DNA of 64,000 nucleotides from Candidatus Phyllobacterium onerii (GTDB lineage Bacteria > Pseudomonadota > Alphaproteobacteria > Rhizobiales > Rhizobiaceae). Positions 1 to 8,164 of this stretch are shown here, piece after piece. Location: positions 1-64,000 of the forward strand of contig NZ_JAQMHX010000008.1 in the NCBI RefSeq assembly GCF_028331445.1, written 5' to 3'. The number at the start of each line of letters is the position of its first letter. The first letter of the stretch is position 1. A model generated the notes under the pieces. That model had not been told where the DNA came from, ran no database searches, and saw nothing but the letters and a program-made list of their open reading frames with translations. Position numbers and translations under genes: made by a program.

Positions 1-128
1 CACCATTCATACTCCCCCACAATTTTCTAAAACACCTACCCCTCGTACCACATATAATTCACCAGGTGGGGGTGTCAAACACTCAATAAATGTGCGTAAT
101 TTATCTTTTTTTTTGCCCCCACCTGACC
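1..128. other. Non-coding left edge with a distant inverted repeat
   Basis: I see no credible gene in this stretch. A 10-bp inverted repeat (CAGGTGGGGG at 63-72, CCCCCACCTG at 116-125) encloses a 43-nt loop that contains a run of nine T on this strand. It lies just past the stop codon of the DUF2147 gene, so it may take part in 3' end formation. The loop is too long for a classical intrinsic terminator. Confidence 0.35.
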
Positions 129-539
129 CTACTCGCGCCGCCAGGTCTGGGTTTTGCAGAGAAGGCCGCCAAGCACGCAACCGGAGAGTTGAACGCTCGC
201 CTCGGAAAATTTTGCCTTGCCCGCATAAGTCTTGCCGCTCTCGGTATCGTAAAGAGAACCCGTATATGCTCCAGACCCGGTTGACTTCAAGGTGACTGCC
301 TGAAGTCCCACCACCGGACGGTCATGTTTGGAAGCATCGGGATTGTTGACGTCATTGACCGGATTCTTCATCCATACGATCGTGCCGCAAACGCCGGCAT
401 CACACTCGCTCAGTTTGACCTTCGTGCCGCCGGACTCGTTGACATATGTTCCAACAATCTTTGGTTCTTGCGCCATTACGGCAGTTGTCATGCTGCCTGC
501 CAAGACGAGAGAGAGAATAGCTTTCTGAGTACCGAACAA
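129..539 (-). CDS. Secreted DUF2147 family protein
   Basis: A 136-residue protein with an N-terminal signal peptide (hydrophobic stretch then AVMAQ, likely cleavage after MAQ or nearby). The mature part begins IVGTYV and has the pattern of small DUF2147 proteins: a beta-rich fold, the segment CDAGVCGTIVWMKNP, and a terminal KTQTWRR. DUF2147 proteins of rhizobia and Brucella are exported and have no established biochemical role. Two cysteine pairs (CDAGVC, and GCVLGGLLC near the end) could form disulfides in the periplasm. The gene stands alone, with no close partner on its strand. Family assignment is by recognition of the motif pattern; the function is unknown. Confidence 0.75.
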   Translation of the reverse strand: MFGTQKAILSLVLAGSMTTAVMAQEPKIVGTYVNESGGTKVKLSECDAGVCGTIVWMKNPVNDVNNPDASKHDRPVVGLQAVTLKSTGSGAYTGSLYDTESGKTYAGKAKFSEASVQLSGCVLGGLLCKTQTWRRE

Positions 540-705
540 ATCGTGGCTCCGTGTTAAAGTATGATGGAAAATCGATGCGCTCTTTGCGCGGATGGCTATA
601 GTTCGCGGCCGTTAATACAGGTGGAATGGGACAGGAATAGGGACAAAGCAAGTTTCGTGACTAATGATCAAGGGTGAATCTGGAGCGCCGGTGTGACAAG
701 CGCGG

Positions 706-1347
706 TCATAGCGCCAGGCGACCCCTCCATTCCGTGACTGCCGAGGCCAGAGTCTTCAAATGATCGGCGGCCGTGAAGCCGGATACGCTCTTGCGAGGCT
801 TGAGATCGTGGTCACCGTCCTCTAGCCAGAGAAGTTCGATCTTGTGTGAGAGAGAATAATTTTGAACCTCCTCGCGCGTGCCGAACTCGTCGCGTGTGCC
901 TTGGCAAATCAATGCGGGCGTCATCAACCCGGCGAGATGCTTCGTTCGAAGTTGGTCCGGCTTGCCCGGCGGATGAAACGGATAGCCAAGACAGAGGAGA
1001 CCGGCAACTTTTCCGACAGAATGGAGATCGTCAGCGATCATGCTGGCGACCCGTCCACCCATCGACTTGCCGCCAATGATGAGCGGACCTGTTGCGCCAA
1101 GTTCGTCAACCGCCGCAATGTACTCCGGGTTGAGTTTTTCGGCGCGAGGCGGAGGCTTTCGCACGCCTGACGTACGACGAGATGCCATATAGCCGAACTC
1201 GAAACGCGCAACGCGAAAGCCCGCCGCGGCAAGAGCCTTGGCTACGGCTTCCATCGAAGCTGAATCCATCGGTGCTCCTGCGCCATGGGCAAGCAGAATG
1301 GTGACTGGCGTATCGTCCGGTCCGTCGAACAGAAATTTATCGTGCAT
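706..1347 (-). CDS. Alpha/beta hydrolase, KANL3/Tex30-like family
   Basis: A 213-residue cytoplasmic alpha/beta hydrolase without a signal peptide. It starts with the oxyanion-loop type sequence LLAHGAGAPMDS. The nucleophile elbow is GGKSMGG (Ser about residue 95), an acidic residue lies in QGTRDEFG near 172, and the catalytic His is in DGDHDLKP near 185. This matches the small KANL3/Tex30-type hydrolases, which are dienelactone-hydrolase-like and mostly uncharacterised in bacteria. The substrate cannot be told from the sequence. Flanking genes on the same strand are over 70 bp away and unrelated, so it is probably monocistronic. Confidence 0.8.
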   Translation of the reverse strand: MHDKFLFDGPDDTPVTILLAHGAGAPMDSASMEAVAKALAAAGFRVARFEFGYMASRRTSGVRKPPPRAEKLNPEYIAAVDELGATGPLIIGGKSMGGRVASMIADDLHSVGKVAGLLCLGYPFHPPGKPDQLRTKHLAGLMTPALICQGTRDEFGTREEVQNYSLSHKIELLWLEDGDHDLKPRKSVSGFTAADHLKTLASAVTEWRGRLAL

Positions 1348-1424
1348 TTCAGCCTGCCGTTTTTGACCTGCGATTATTGTGACACGGTACGCTGCAGTCG
1401 TGGAATGGAGAATCTTTCGCCCGG

Positions 1425-1925
1425 CTAATTTCGCACGAGATTTATTTCACTGGTGACAACGGACGTGCGTGATCGAGGATCCATGTCAGTTGTCGTCAGC
1501 ACCATGCCGTTGTTGCCGACTTTCCGCATGGTTAACTGCGCTTTGCGGTCGCCATTGACATTTTTGGCCCAGAGAATACCGAGGTTGATCGCGTTTCCGC
1601 GCCGTGTTCCAGAAAGGCGAGCTACGCCGGTGGCTGATCCAGTGTAGGAGCCGGTGTATCTGCCGCCGTTCGATGTCAAGTTGACGGCAAGAGCGCGGGA
1701 CATGGCCATCAAGCCGGTGCAACTACCCTCCAGAGCCAGCGATGAAGGCGTGGTCGACGAGTCGAAGGTACAAGAAACCGTCATCGACGGTACGTTCGTG
1801 CGGATGCGCACCGCGCCATTGCCCGCCCATTTGCCTTCGAGGGATTGGAGAAACGCCGCTTCGTCGGCACGTGCAGCTTCCGCTACCGTAAAAGCCAAAA
1901 TCAGTCCCGCTAGAATCTGTATCAT
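1425..1925 (-). CDS. Exported protein of unknown function
   Basis: I do not recognise a named family. The ATG at 1925 gives 166 residues that begin with a clean signal peptide (MIQILAGLILAFTVAEAARA, then DEAAF). A start further upstream would bury the signal sequence behind a polar extension. The mature part has a single disulfide-capable pair (SCTF, GSCTG), many Gly, Ser and Thr residues, and alternating polar and hydrophobic residues (GRYTGSYTGSATGVARLSG), suggesting a small periplasmic beta-barrel of lipocalin-like size. It is divergent from the CDP-alcohol phosphatidyltransferase gene with about 200 bp between them. Confidence 0.6.
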   Translation of the reverse strand: MIQILAGLILAFTVAEAARADEAAFLQSLEGKWAGNGAVRIRTNVPSMTVSCTFDSSTTPSSLALEGSCTGLMAMSRALAVNLTSNGGRYTGSYTGSATGVARLSGTRRGNAINLGILWAKNVNGDRKAQLTMRKVGNNGMVLTTTDMDPRSRTSVVTSEINLVRN

Positions 1926-2122
1926 GGCGGCATCTTTCAAAGCTTGAGCAAAGCCAAGGTTCAACGCGCATCTCAAGGGTGAGTTCCGCTTGGGAAAACG
2001 GCCCACATCCGGATACTGGACAACTGGCAACGCATTGGCGCAGTAGAAATACCGGCATCCACTTTCAATTTCGATTGCGGAAGGGCAATCTCGGCGAGGG
2101 TGGTCGTCTGGTGGGGGAGTGA

Positions 2123-2767
2123 ATGAGTAAACTGCAAGAGGAAGTCGCGCGCCGCCCTATTGCCAGCCGATCGTCCCCCTGGGCCATCAGGCTCAGCAAA
2201 TACCTGGCGCAAGCGGGCGTCACTGCCAATAGTATTTCGCTGCTGTCGATAGTGTTTGCGGTCGTCGGGGGCGCACTCATCGCGTTCATGGTTCATCCGA
2301 TCGCATGGCTTTGCGCGGCTGCCTGCGTGCAAATGAGACTGATCTGCAACCTTCTCGACGGAATGGTCGCGATCGAAGGCGGCAAGAAAACACCGAGCGG
2401 GCCTCTCTACAACGAATTTCCCGACCGGATCTGCGATACGCTGTTTCTTGTTCCGGTTGGATATGCTGTGGGCTACCCTTGGCTTGGCTGGCTATGCGCG
2501 CTGCTCGCCGCCCTGACCGCCTACATCAGGGTTTTCGGTGGATCGTTGGGATTGGCTCAGGATTTCAGCGGCATCATGGCGAAACAGCGTCGCATGGCAG
2601 TTCTCACGGCGGGTCTCGTTGTCCAGTGCGTGGAAACGTGGCTCTTCGGGAGCCACTGGTCGCTGCTTGCGGCATTGGTCATCATAACGATCGGCAGTCT
2701 TGTGACCTGTGTCACGCGAACAGTCAGCATTTCCCGCGGATTAGCAGTCCGTTCTGGCTCCGACTGA
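2123..2767 (+). CDS. CDP-alcohol phosphatidyltransferase family membrane protein with altered motif
   Basis: A 214-residue integral membrane protein with about five or six hydrophobic segments. It belongs to the family that moves a phosphatidyl group from a CDP-linked lipid to an alcohol. The family signature is D-x2-D-G-x2-A-R-x8-G-x3-D-x3-D. Here it reads N76-LL-D79-G80-MV-A83-I84, then G93-PLY-N97-EFP-D101 and a further D105. The first and third aspartates and the arginine are therefore replaced, while two catalytic-region aspartates remain. A strong GGGGGAG Shine-Dalgarno precedes the ATG at 2123. Rhizobial homologues with this NE-x-PDR variant exist in my memory, so this is probably a real subfamily rather than a dead gene. 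The acceptor alcohol is unknown. Confidence 0.75.
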   Translation: MSKLQEEVARRPIASRSSPWAIRLSKYLAQAGVTANSISLLSIVFAVVGGALIAFMVHPIAWLCAAACVQMRLICNLLDGMVAIEGGKKTPSGPLYNEFPDRICDTLFLVPVGYAVGYPWLGWLCALLAALTAYIRVFGGSLGLAQDFSGIMAKQRRMAVLTAGLVVQCVETWLFGSHWSLLAALVIITIGSLVTCVTRTVSISRGLAVRSGSD

Positions 2768-2786
2768 CTTGGTGTCGTGGTGAAAC

Positions 2787-2820
2787 TACTGCGGACCCGC
2801 GTCTCTGCGAGTCCGCAGTA
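2787..2820. terminator. Hairpin between convergent genes
   Basis: Perfect 10-bp stem TACTGCGGAC (2787-2796) with GTCCGCAGTA (2811-2820), loop 14 nt. It sits between the stop codons of two convergent genes (2767 and 2825), the usual place for a shared bidirectional terminator. There is no long T-run on either strand, which weakens an intrinsic-terminator call. Confidence 0.55.
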
Positions 2821-2824
2821 TCGC

Positions 2825-3889
2825 CTAAAAGGTATCGACGTCGAGGACGGCTTGAGCGAAGTCGCGCGGTGCTTCCTGTGGCAGATTGTGGCCAATACCG
2901 CCGCTGCTTGTCCGGTGCTCGTATTTTCCCGAGAACTTGTTGCGATAGGCTGCGGGATCGGGGTGCGGCGCGCCATTGGCGTCACCTTCAAGCGTTATCG
3001 TGGGGACTGCAATCACCGGGAATGTTGCCAGCGGTTTTTCCAGGTCGTCATATTGCGGCTCCCCTTCCACGAGGCTCAAGCGCCAGCGATAGTTATGGAT
3101 GACGATCGCGACATGATCCGGGTTGTTGAAGGCTTCGGCCGACCGGTCAAACGTTGCGTCGTCGAAGTTCCATTTCGGCGATGCGAGCTGCCAGATGAGC
3201 TTGGAGAAATCGTGCCGGTTGCTATCGTAGCCTTGGCGGCCGCGTTCGGTGGCAAAGTAGTACTGGTACCACCAGGCGAGCTCGGCTTTCGGTGGCAATG
3301 GTTTCTTGTTCGCCTCCTGACTGCCGATCAAATAGCCGCTTACGGAGACCAGAGCTTTGCAGCGCTCTGGCCATAGGGCCGCAATGACGTTGGCCGTGCG
3401 CGCTCCCCAGTCAAAGCCGGCAATGATTGCCTTTTGTATCTTCAGTGCATCCATCAACGCGATGATGTCGACAGCAACAACGGCCTGCTGGCCATTTCGG
3501 ACCGTATCGCCCGAAAGGAATTTCGTGGTGCCGTAGCCGCGCAGATACGGCATGATCACGCGGTAGCCTGCGCCGGCAAGCAAAGGAGCGACGTCGGCGA
3601 AACTATAGATATCGTACGGCCATCCGTGCAGAAGAATAACCGGGTAGCCATCGGCAGGGCCTGCTTCGGCATATCCGACGTTAAGGACGCCGGCGTCGAT
3701 CTGTTTGATTGGACCCATGGAGGTATTCGTCCCCGGCTTGGTGGTAGGCAGCGCGGCCGGTTTTGCCGTGCCGGTCTGCGCGTTTGCCCTGACGGACTGG
3801 ATGAGTGTTGCGGCAGCAACAGTCGCGGCCGCTATGCCGAGAAGCCCCCGGCGACGATGGTTGATTTCTTGCGACATTTTCGTATCCAT
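2825..3889 (-). CDS. Tat-exported alpha/beta hydrolase, epoxide hydrolase-like
   Basis: A 354-residue protein that starts with a twin-arginine signal (NHRRRGLLGIAAATVAAATLIQS), so it should fold in the cytoplasm and act in the periplasm. The core has HGWP (oxyanion loop, near residue 90). The nucleophile elbow is GFDWGAR, with Asp rather than Ser, as in epoxide hydrolases and haloalkane dehalogenases. An acidic residue lies in EGDANG and the general-base His in GGIGHNLPQEAP near the C-terminus. The Asp nucleophile and HGWP favour epoxide hydrolysis. Position 3877 offers an alternative ATG four codons in. It lies 63 bp downstream of a second Tat-exported epoxide hydrolase on the same strand. 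Confidence 0.75.
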   Translation of the reverse strand: MDTKMSQEINHRRRGLLGIAAATVAAATLIQSVRANAQTGTAKPAALPTTKPGTNTSMGPIKQIDAGVLNVGYAEAGPADGYPVILLHGWPYDIYSFADVAPLLAGAGYRVIMPYLRGYGTTKFLSGDTVRNGQQAVVAVDIIALMDALKIQKAIIAGFDWGARTANVIAALWPERCKALVSVSGYLIGSQEANKKPLPPKAELAWWYQYYFATERGRQGYDSNRHDFSKLIWQLASPKWNFDDATFDRSAEAFNNPDHVAIVIHNYRWRLSLVEGEPQYDDLEKPLATFPVIAVPTITLEGDANGAPHPDPAAYRNKFSGKYEHRTSSGGIGHNLPQEAPRDFAQAVLDVDTF

Positions 3890-3952
3890 TGCTGAAGTTC
3901 ATTGGTTCTAACTGCTGGAAGGACTTGCCAAAAAATGGGCACGTTATTCCGT

Positions 3953-5251
3953 TCAGCGCAGCGATCTGAACGCGGCGCGCAGCTCGGCGCTGAAGAGTTC
4001 CGGCTCTTCCCATGCCGCGAAGTGACCGCCCTTGTCCACCTCGTTGAAGTAGATGAGTTTATGGTAGCTCTGTTCAACCCAGGTTTTCGGCGCACGATAG
4101 ATCTCTCCTGGAAATACAGTTACCGCAGCAGGAATGGATATGTCGACCGCATTGAAATTGTTGGCGTTGTTTTCCCAGTAGAGTTGTGCGGACGAGATCG
4201 CACTGTTCGTGAGCCAATAGAGCGTGATGTCGTCGAGCATCTCATCCTTGGTAAGCGAACGTTCTGCGTCGCCACCACTGTATGTCCATTGGTTGAACTT
4301 GTCGTACATCCAGGCCGCGAGGCCGACAGGTGAGTCAGACAATCCATAGCCCACCGTTTGTGGGCGGGTCGTCATCATGCTGCCATAGGCACCATTCTTG
4401 GCAAAGAACGTGCTGAGTGAATCGTATGCTGCCTTCTCTACATTGGTAAGTCCGGCCGGTGCAGGAGCGCCAGCGCTCATGGCGCTCGCTACGTCGGCGG
4501 GTACCGTCGCCGGCATGTTCACATGGATGCCGAGCAGACCCTCGGGCGCCTGACGGGCCATCTTGTCGGAAACGACGGAACCCCAGTCACCGCCTTGCGA
4601 AACGTATTCCTTGTATACGAGACGCTTCATCAAAACATCCCAGGCAAGCCCGATGCGATCGGCATTCCAACCGGGCTCGGTCGGCTGATCGGAGAAGCCA
4701 TAGCCGGGCATCGACGGGATAACGACATCGAATGCGTCTTCCGCGGTACCGCCGTGGGCGGTTGGATCGGTGAGAGGGTCGATGACTTTCAGGAGTTCAA
4801 GCACCGAGCCGGGCCAGCCATGGGTGATGATTATTGGCAGTGCATTCGGGTGCTTCGAACGGACGTGTATGAACTGAATGTTGAGGCCATCAATCTTCGT
4901 CACAAACATCGGCAGGGCGTTCAGCTGCTTTTCCACCTTGCGCCAGTCATAGTCCGTGCCCCAATAGGAAACGAGATCCTTGAGCTTGGCCAATTGTACG
5001 CCTTGGGATTGATCGGCGACGGTTTCCTTGGCTGGCCAGCGTGTCGCCAGAACGCGCCGACGTAAATCATCGAGGTCCGCTTGCGGTACATTGACTTTGA
5101 AAGGACGAATTTCGCTGTCCTCGGCGGCCGCAGCCAATTGCGTACCAAGTAGGCTGAAAGCGCCCGTTGCAGCCGCCGATGTCACAAGAAGCGCGGTGGC
5201 GGATGTCGTTAGAAAACTGCGCCGTGTAGGCGCGGACAGGATGTTGGACAT
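3953..5251 (-). CDS. Tat-exported epoxide hydrolase with EHN domain
   Basis: 432 residues. The ATG at 5251 has a GGAG Shine-Dalgarno seven bases upstream and is followed by a twin-arginine signal (TRRSFLTTSATALL), so it is preferred over a start 13 codons earlier. After the signal comes the epoxide-hydrolase N-terminal domain (IRPFKVNVPQADLDDLRRRV). The catalytic domain follows, with HGWPGS, the nucleophile in QGGDWGSVV, and the base His in GGHFAAWEEPELF near the end. Length and order match microsomal-type epoxide hydrolases, which add water to epoxides through an ester on Asp. It lies between ohr and another Tat hydrolase, suggesting a group handling oxidised organic molecules in the envelope. 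Confidence 0.85.
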   Translation of the reverse strand: MSNILSAPTRRSFLTTSATALLVTSAAATGAFSLLGTQLAAAAEDSEIRPFKVNVPQADLDDLRRRVLATRWPAKETVADQSQGVQLAKLKDLVSYWGTDYDWRKVEKQLNALPMFVTKIDGLNIQFIHVRSKHPNALPIIITHGWPGSVLELLKVIDPLTDPTAHGGTAEDAFDVVIPSMPGYGFSDQPTEPGWNADRIGLAWDVLMKRLVYKEYVSQGGDWGSVVSDKMARQAPEGLLGIHVNMPATVPADVASAMSAGAPAPAGLTNVEKAAYDSLSTFFAKNGAYGSMMTTRPQTVGYGLSDSPVGLAAWMYDKFNQWTYSGGDAERSLTKDEMLDDITLYWLTNSAISSAQLYWENNANNFNAVDISIPAAVTVFPGEIYRAPKTWVEQSYHKLIYFNEVDKGGHFAAWEEPELFSAELRAAFRSLR

Positions 5252-5376
5252 GGTCGTTCTCCGTTGTTGATATGAGCTTGGAAAAGGCAAAAAGCTTCAC
5301 AACCGGCCGTGACAGGCGACGAGGCACCTGGTCCCGGTACGTCATTGACGCAGGAATATGATTTCCCTGGAAATAT

Positions 5377-5399
5377 CCTGCCCGGGAATAACGGGCAGG
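5377..5399 (-). terminator. Terminator-like hairpin after ohr
   Basis: Perfect 8-bp stem CCTGCCCG (5377-5384) with CGGGCAGG (5392-5399) and a 7-nt loop. It lies 22 bases past the ohr stop codon in the direction of transcription and is followed by ATATTTCC on that strand. The U-tract is weak. Confidence 0.55.
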
Positions 5400-5421
5400 T
5401 CGGGTTCAGGACCGGCGCGAT

Positions 5422-5841
5422 CTAGACGACGTTGAGCACTACATCGACGTTGCCGCGTGTTGCCTTGGAGTAGGGCCATGTCTGGTGTGCACCGTCGACT
5501 ATCGCCTGCGCAACATCGCGCTCAAGACCTGGGAGGCTGACGTTGAGTCGGGCCTGAAGGAAATAGGCGCCATCGACATTGCACAAGTCCACTTCGGCAT
5601 CGACGGCCGTGTCTGCCGGCAAGGTCACCTTCATCTTGCGTGCAGCAAGGCCCATGGCACCGATGAAACATGCCGACCAGCCGGCAGCAAACATCTGTTC
5701 CGGATTGGTGCCGCTACCAGCGCTGCCGGGGGTCGAGAATTTGACGTCGAGATGGCCATCATCACTTTTGCCCGAGCCACCATCCCGGCCGCCGGTGGTG
5801 TGGGTCTTGGCTGTGTAGAGCACTTTTTCGACTTGGGTCAT
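5422..5841 (-). CDS. ohr: Ohr-like organic hydroperoxide resistance protein lacking the second cysteine
   Basis: A 139-residue OsmC/Ohr-fold protein. Ohr enzymes reduce organic and lipid hydroperoxides with a reactive cysteine, assisted by Arg19 and a nearby Glu, and a second cysteine near the C-terminus closes the disulfide that lipoylated proteins reduce. Arg19, Glu48 and Cys58 (GWSACF) are present here. At the usual CPYS-x-ATRGN motif the protein reads HQTWPYSKATRGN: Trp122 (codon TGG) replaces cysteine. Only one other cysteine remains, Cys87. An AAAGGA Shine-Dalgarno precedes the ATG. No OhrR-type regulator is adjacent. The fold and family are secure, but peroxidase turnover by the standard route is doubtful. 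Confidence 0.88.
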   Translation of the reverse strand: MTQVEKVLYTAKTHTTGGRDGGSGKSDDGHLDVKFSTPGSAGSGTNPEQMFAAGWSACFIGAMGLAARKMKVTLPADTAVDAEVDLCNVDGAYFLQARLNVSLPGLERDVAQAIVDGAHQTWPYSKATRGNVDVVLNVV

Positions 5842-6011
5842 TGTACTTTTCCTTTGAACGGTTGATTTGCTTCAAGCAATGACTGCAGCCAGTCATTGCC
5901 CGCATAAGGCGCTAGAGACGTATCCCGCATGTGTCAGGGTTGGCGGGAATTGAAACGAATTGTGTAAGGAAGCAAGGCCGGTACATTGAGATACAAATGG
6001 GCGGTCTGCCT

Positions 6012-7352
6012 CTAGTGCGGCTTGAACGGTTGAGCCAATATTATCTCGGCGGAAAGACCTCCACCGGGTCTGTTTGCCAGGTTAAGCATCCCGTCAATGG
6101 CGAGCGCCAGTTCCTGCGCGATTGCCAATCCCAGCCCTGTGCCGCCGGTTCCCCTATTCCGCGACTGTTCCAGCCTGAAAAATGGCTGGAGGACTGCCTG
6201 AAGTTGATCTTCCGGAATGCCTGGGCCACGATCGAGCACCTTTATGATGACTGTCCCTTGAGGGTCTTTCTCAAGGGTAACCTCGGCGCTTCCGCCGAAT
6301 TTCAAGGCATTGTCGATCAGGTTGGTGAAGATGCGGCGCAGGGCGTGCGGCCGGGTGACGATCGCAGTTTCGATCTTTCCGCTCAGGGTCACAGCCTTGC
6401 CGGTATCCTGATAGTCATAGACGAGGCTTTCCATGAAAGAGTCCATGTCCAGACGGGAGGCTTTTTCTGTATTTCCATGAGCGCTGCGCGCATAGGCAAC
6501 GCCTTCGTGGACCAGGCGCTCGATCTCCGCCAAATCCTGAACGAGCTTGTCCTTTTCAATGGACTCTTCGGCAAACTCCGCACGAAGCTTCATGCGGGTT
6601 ATCGGCGTTTGAAGATCGTGCGAGATTGCTGCAAGGATTTGTACGCGCTCTTCAAGGTAGTGTGCGATACGATCTCGCATGGCGTTGAATGCCGTTGCGG
6701 CATAGGCGACCTCGCTCGGTCCAGTCTCGCTCAACCGCGGCGTTTTCTTGTTCGGATCGAGCGCGTCAGCTGCATTTGCAAGATTTACGAGAGGGCGGAT
6801 CGCCAGCCGAACGGCAAGCCATGCGCAAAGAATGAGGAGAAGCAGCTGCGCGATGAGAACATATGGCAGCCACTGTGCCAGCGGCATGATTGGTGCCGGG
6901 TTCACATCGATTGTCAGCGGATTCCCATCGCTCAGGGTCAGATGAGCCTGCAGGCGTTTGCCACCGCCCGGGATCGACTGAAATGTTATCGGGAAGCGCG
7001 GATCGACGGCTTGCCTGATCTTCGCCGCGATACCAGCACCCTGTTCGGTCAGGGTGTCGATGCCGGGAAGTCCGGTGCCCAACTCAAATCGATAGGTTCC
7101 CCGGTTGAGGCGCTGAAGCCAATCCGCTCGCTCGGACGCCGGCAAGCGATCGAAAATAGCGACCGACGTCGCGACATCGTTCTCGAGCGTATTGAGCATC
7201 ACCGCCTTGGCGGCCATGTAACGTTCGATAAACTGGACACTGAAGGTGAGCCCTTGCGCGAGCAGCAGACCAGCAAGCAGGATAAGGAAAAGCCTCGATC
7301 CCAGAGTGCGGGGCCATAGCCGCAATGGGCGAAGCACGGCACCGATGCTCAT
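6012..7352 (-). CDS. Sensor histidine kinase, EnvZ/HAMP type
   Basis: 446 residues: a membrane segment at about 18-40, a periplasmic domain of about 120 residues without recognisable fold, a second membrane segment near 160-183, a HAMP linker, then HisKA with the phospho-accepting His245 in ISHDLQTPITRMKLR. The HATPase domain shows the N box NLIDNALKFG, the G1 box DRGPGIPE, and GTGLGLAIAQEL. It would autophosphorylate and pass phosphate to the response regulator encoded immediately upstream, whose stop codon overlaps this start by four bases (ATGA). The signal is unknown. The divergent neighbours (DipZ-like protein, MsrA) make oxidative or envelope redox stress a reasonable guess. Confidence 0.88.
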   Translation of the reverse strand: MSIGAVLRPLRLWPRTLGSRLFLILLAGLLLAQGLTFSVQFIERYMAAKAVMLNTLENDVATSVAIFDRLPASERADWLQRLNRGTYRFELGTGLPGIDTLTEQGAGIAAKIRQAVDPRFPITFQSIPGGGKRLQAHLTLSDGNPLTIDVNPAPIMPLAQWLPYVLIAQLLLLILCAWLAVRLAIRPLVNLANAADALDPNKKTPRLSETGPSEVAYAATAFNAMRDRIAHYLEERVQILAAISHDLQTPITRMKLRAEFAEESIEKDKLVQDLAEIERLVHEGVAYARSAHGNTEKASRLDMDSFMESLVYDYQDTGKAVTLSGKIETAIVTRPHALRRIFTNLIDNALKFGGSAEVTLEKDPQGTVIIKVLDRGPGIPEDQLQAVLQPFFRLEQSRNRGTGGTGLGLAIAQELALAIDGMLNLANRPGGGLSAEIILAQPFKPH

Positions 7353-8089
7353 TGGCGAAGCTCGGAAATCTCGACCGGCATTGCCAGAACGTAGCCCTCG
7401 CTGCGAACGGTCTTGATGTAGGCAGGTTCGCGCGCATCATCACCAAGGCGCTGGCGAAGCCGGCTTACCAGAAGGTCGATGGACCGGTCGAACAATTCGG
7501 CCTCGCGCCCTTGGGTGAGGTTCAACAGTTGATCCCGATTGAGCACGCGCTGCGGATGGTCGACGAACACGCGAAGCAGGCGGTATTCGGCACCGCTAAG
7601 TGCTATAGCCGTTCCCTCGCGGTCGAGCAGATGCCGGCCGGTAGTGTCGAGTTGCCAATCACCAAAGGTCAACAACTGGCCGACCTCGGTAATCTGGAGA
7701 TTGGGCGGGAGCATGCGCGTGCGACGCAAAATCGCCTTGATGCGGGCAAGCAACTCCCGCGCGGCAAAGGGTTTTGCGAGATAGTCATCTGCGCCCATCT
7801 CCAGGCCGACGATGCGGTCGGTTTCGTCGGTCCGGGCGGTCAGCATCAGAATTGGTGTTGCCTTGTGCTTACCCGCGCGAAGTTCGCGGCACAGGACCAG
7901 ACCATCATCGCCAGGCATCATTATATCGAGAACGATAAGATCGACGGAGTCTGTCTCAAGAAATGACCGCATATGCCGTCCGTCTGCCGCCACGGTGACG
8001 CGCAGGCCATTCTTCTTGAGATAACCCGAAACAAGTTCGCTTATTTCGCGATCGTCATCGACGATCAGAATGTGGTCGATGTGATCCAT
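7349..8089 (-). CDS. OmpR-family response regulator
   Basis: 246 residues from the ATG at 8089, which is preceded by a GGAAGG ribosome site and starts the receiver directly (MDHIDHILIVDDDREIS). A start about 50 codons earlier would lie across the palindrome in the promoter region and is rejected. The receiver has the acidic pair DDD, the phospho-Asp in VLDIMMPGDDG, and the conserved Lys in AKPF. The C-terminal winged helix carries GAEYRLLRVFVDHP, NRDQLLNLTQGR and IKTVRSEGYVL. It is translationally coupled to the kinase. It closely resembles the second regulator of this window (33989-34708), including the FDRSID segment, so the two systems are probably paralogous. Confidence 0.9.
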   Translation of the reverse strand: MDHIDHILIVDDDREISELVSGYLKKNGLRVTVAADGRHMRSFLETDSVDLIVLDIMMPGDDGLVLCRELRAGKHKATPILMLTARTDETDRIVGLEMGADDYLAKPFAARELLARIKAILRRTRMLPPNLQITEVGQLLTFGDWQLDTTGRHLLDREGTAIALSGAEYRLLRVFVDHPQRVLNRDQLLNLTQGREAELFDRSIDLLVSRLRQRLGDDAREPAYIKTVRSEGYVLAMPVEISELRQ

Positions 8090-8164
8090 CGCGCAATGCC
8101 TTCCATTGATATCGTGGCGGTACTTTAGCAGGCATTTTTCGCGCGCGGGCGAGGGCGTTGCGGA

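Noticed and set aside
5931-7319. A 462-codon open frame on the plus strand opposite the first histidine kinase gene
   Set aside because: The minus-strand frame encodes all kinase boxes. The plus frame has no recognisable domain and no ribosome site, and long antisense frames are common in GC-rich DNA.
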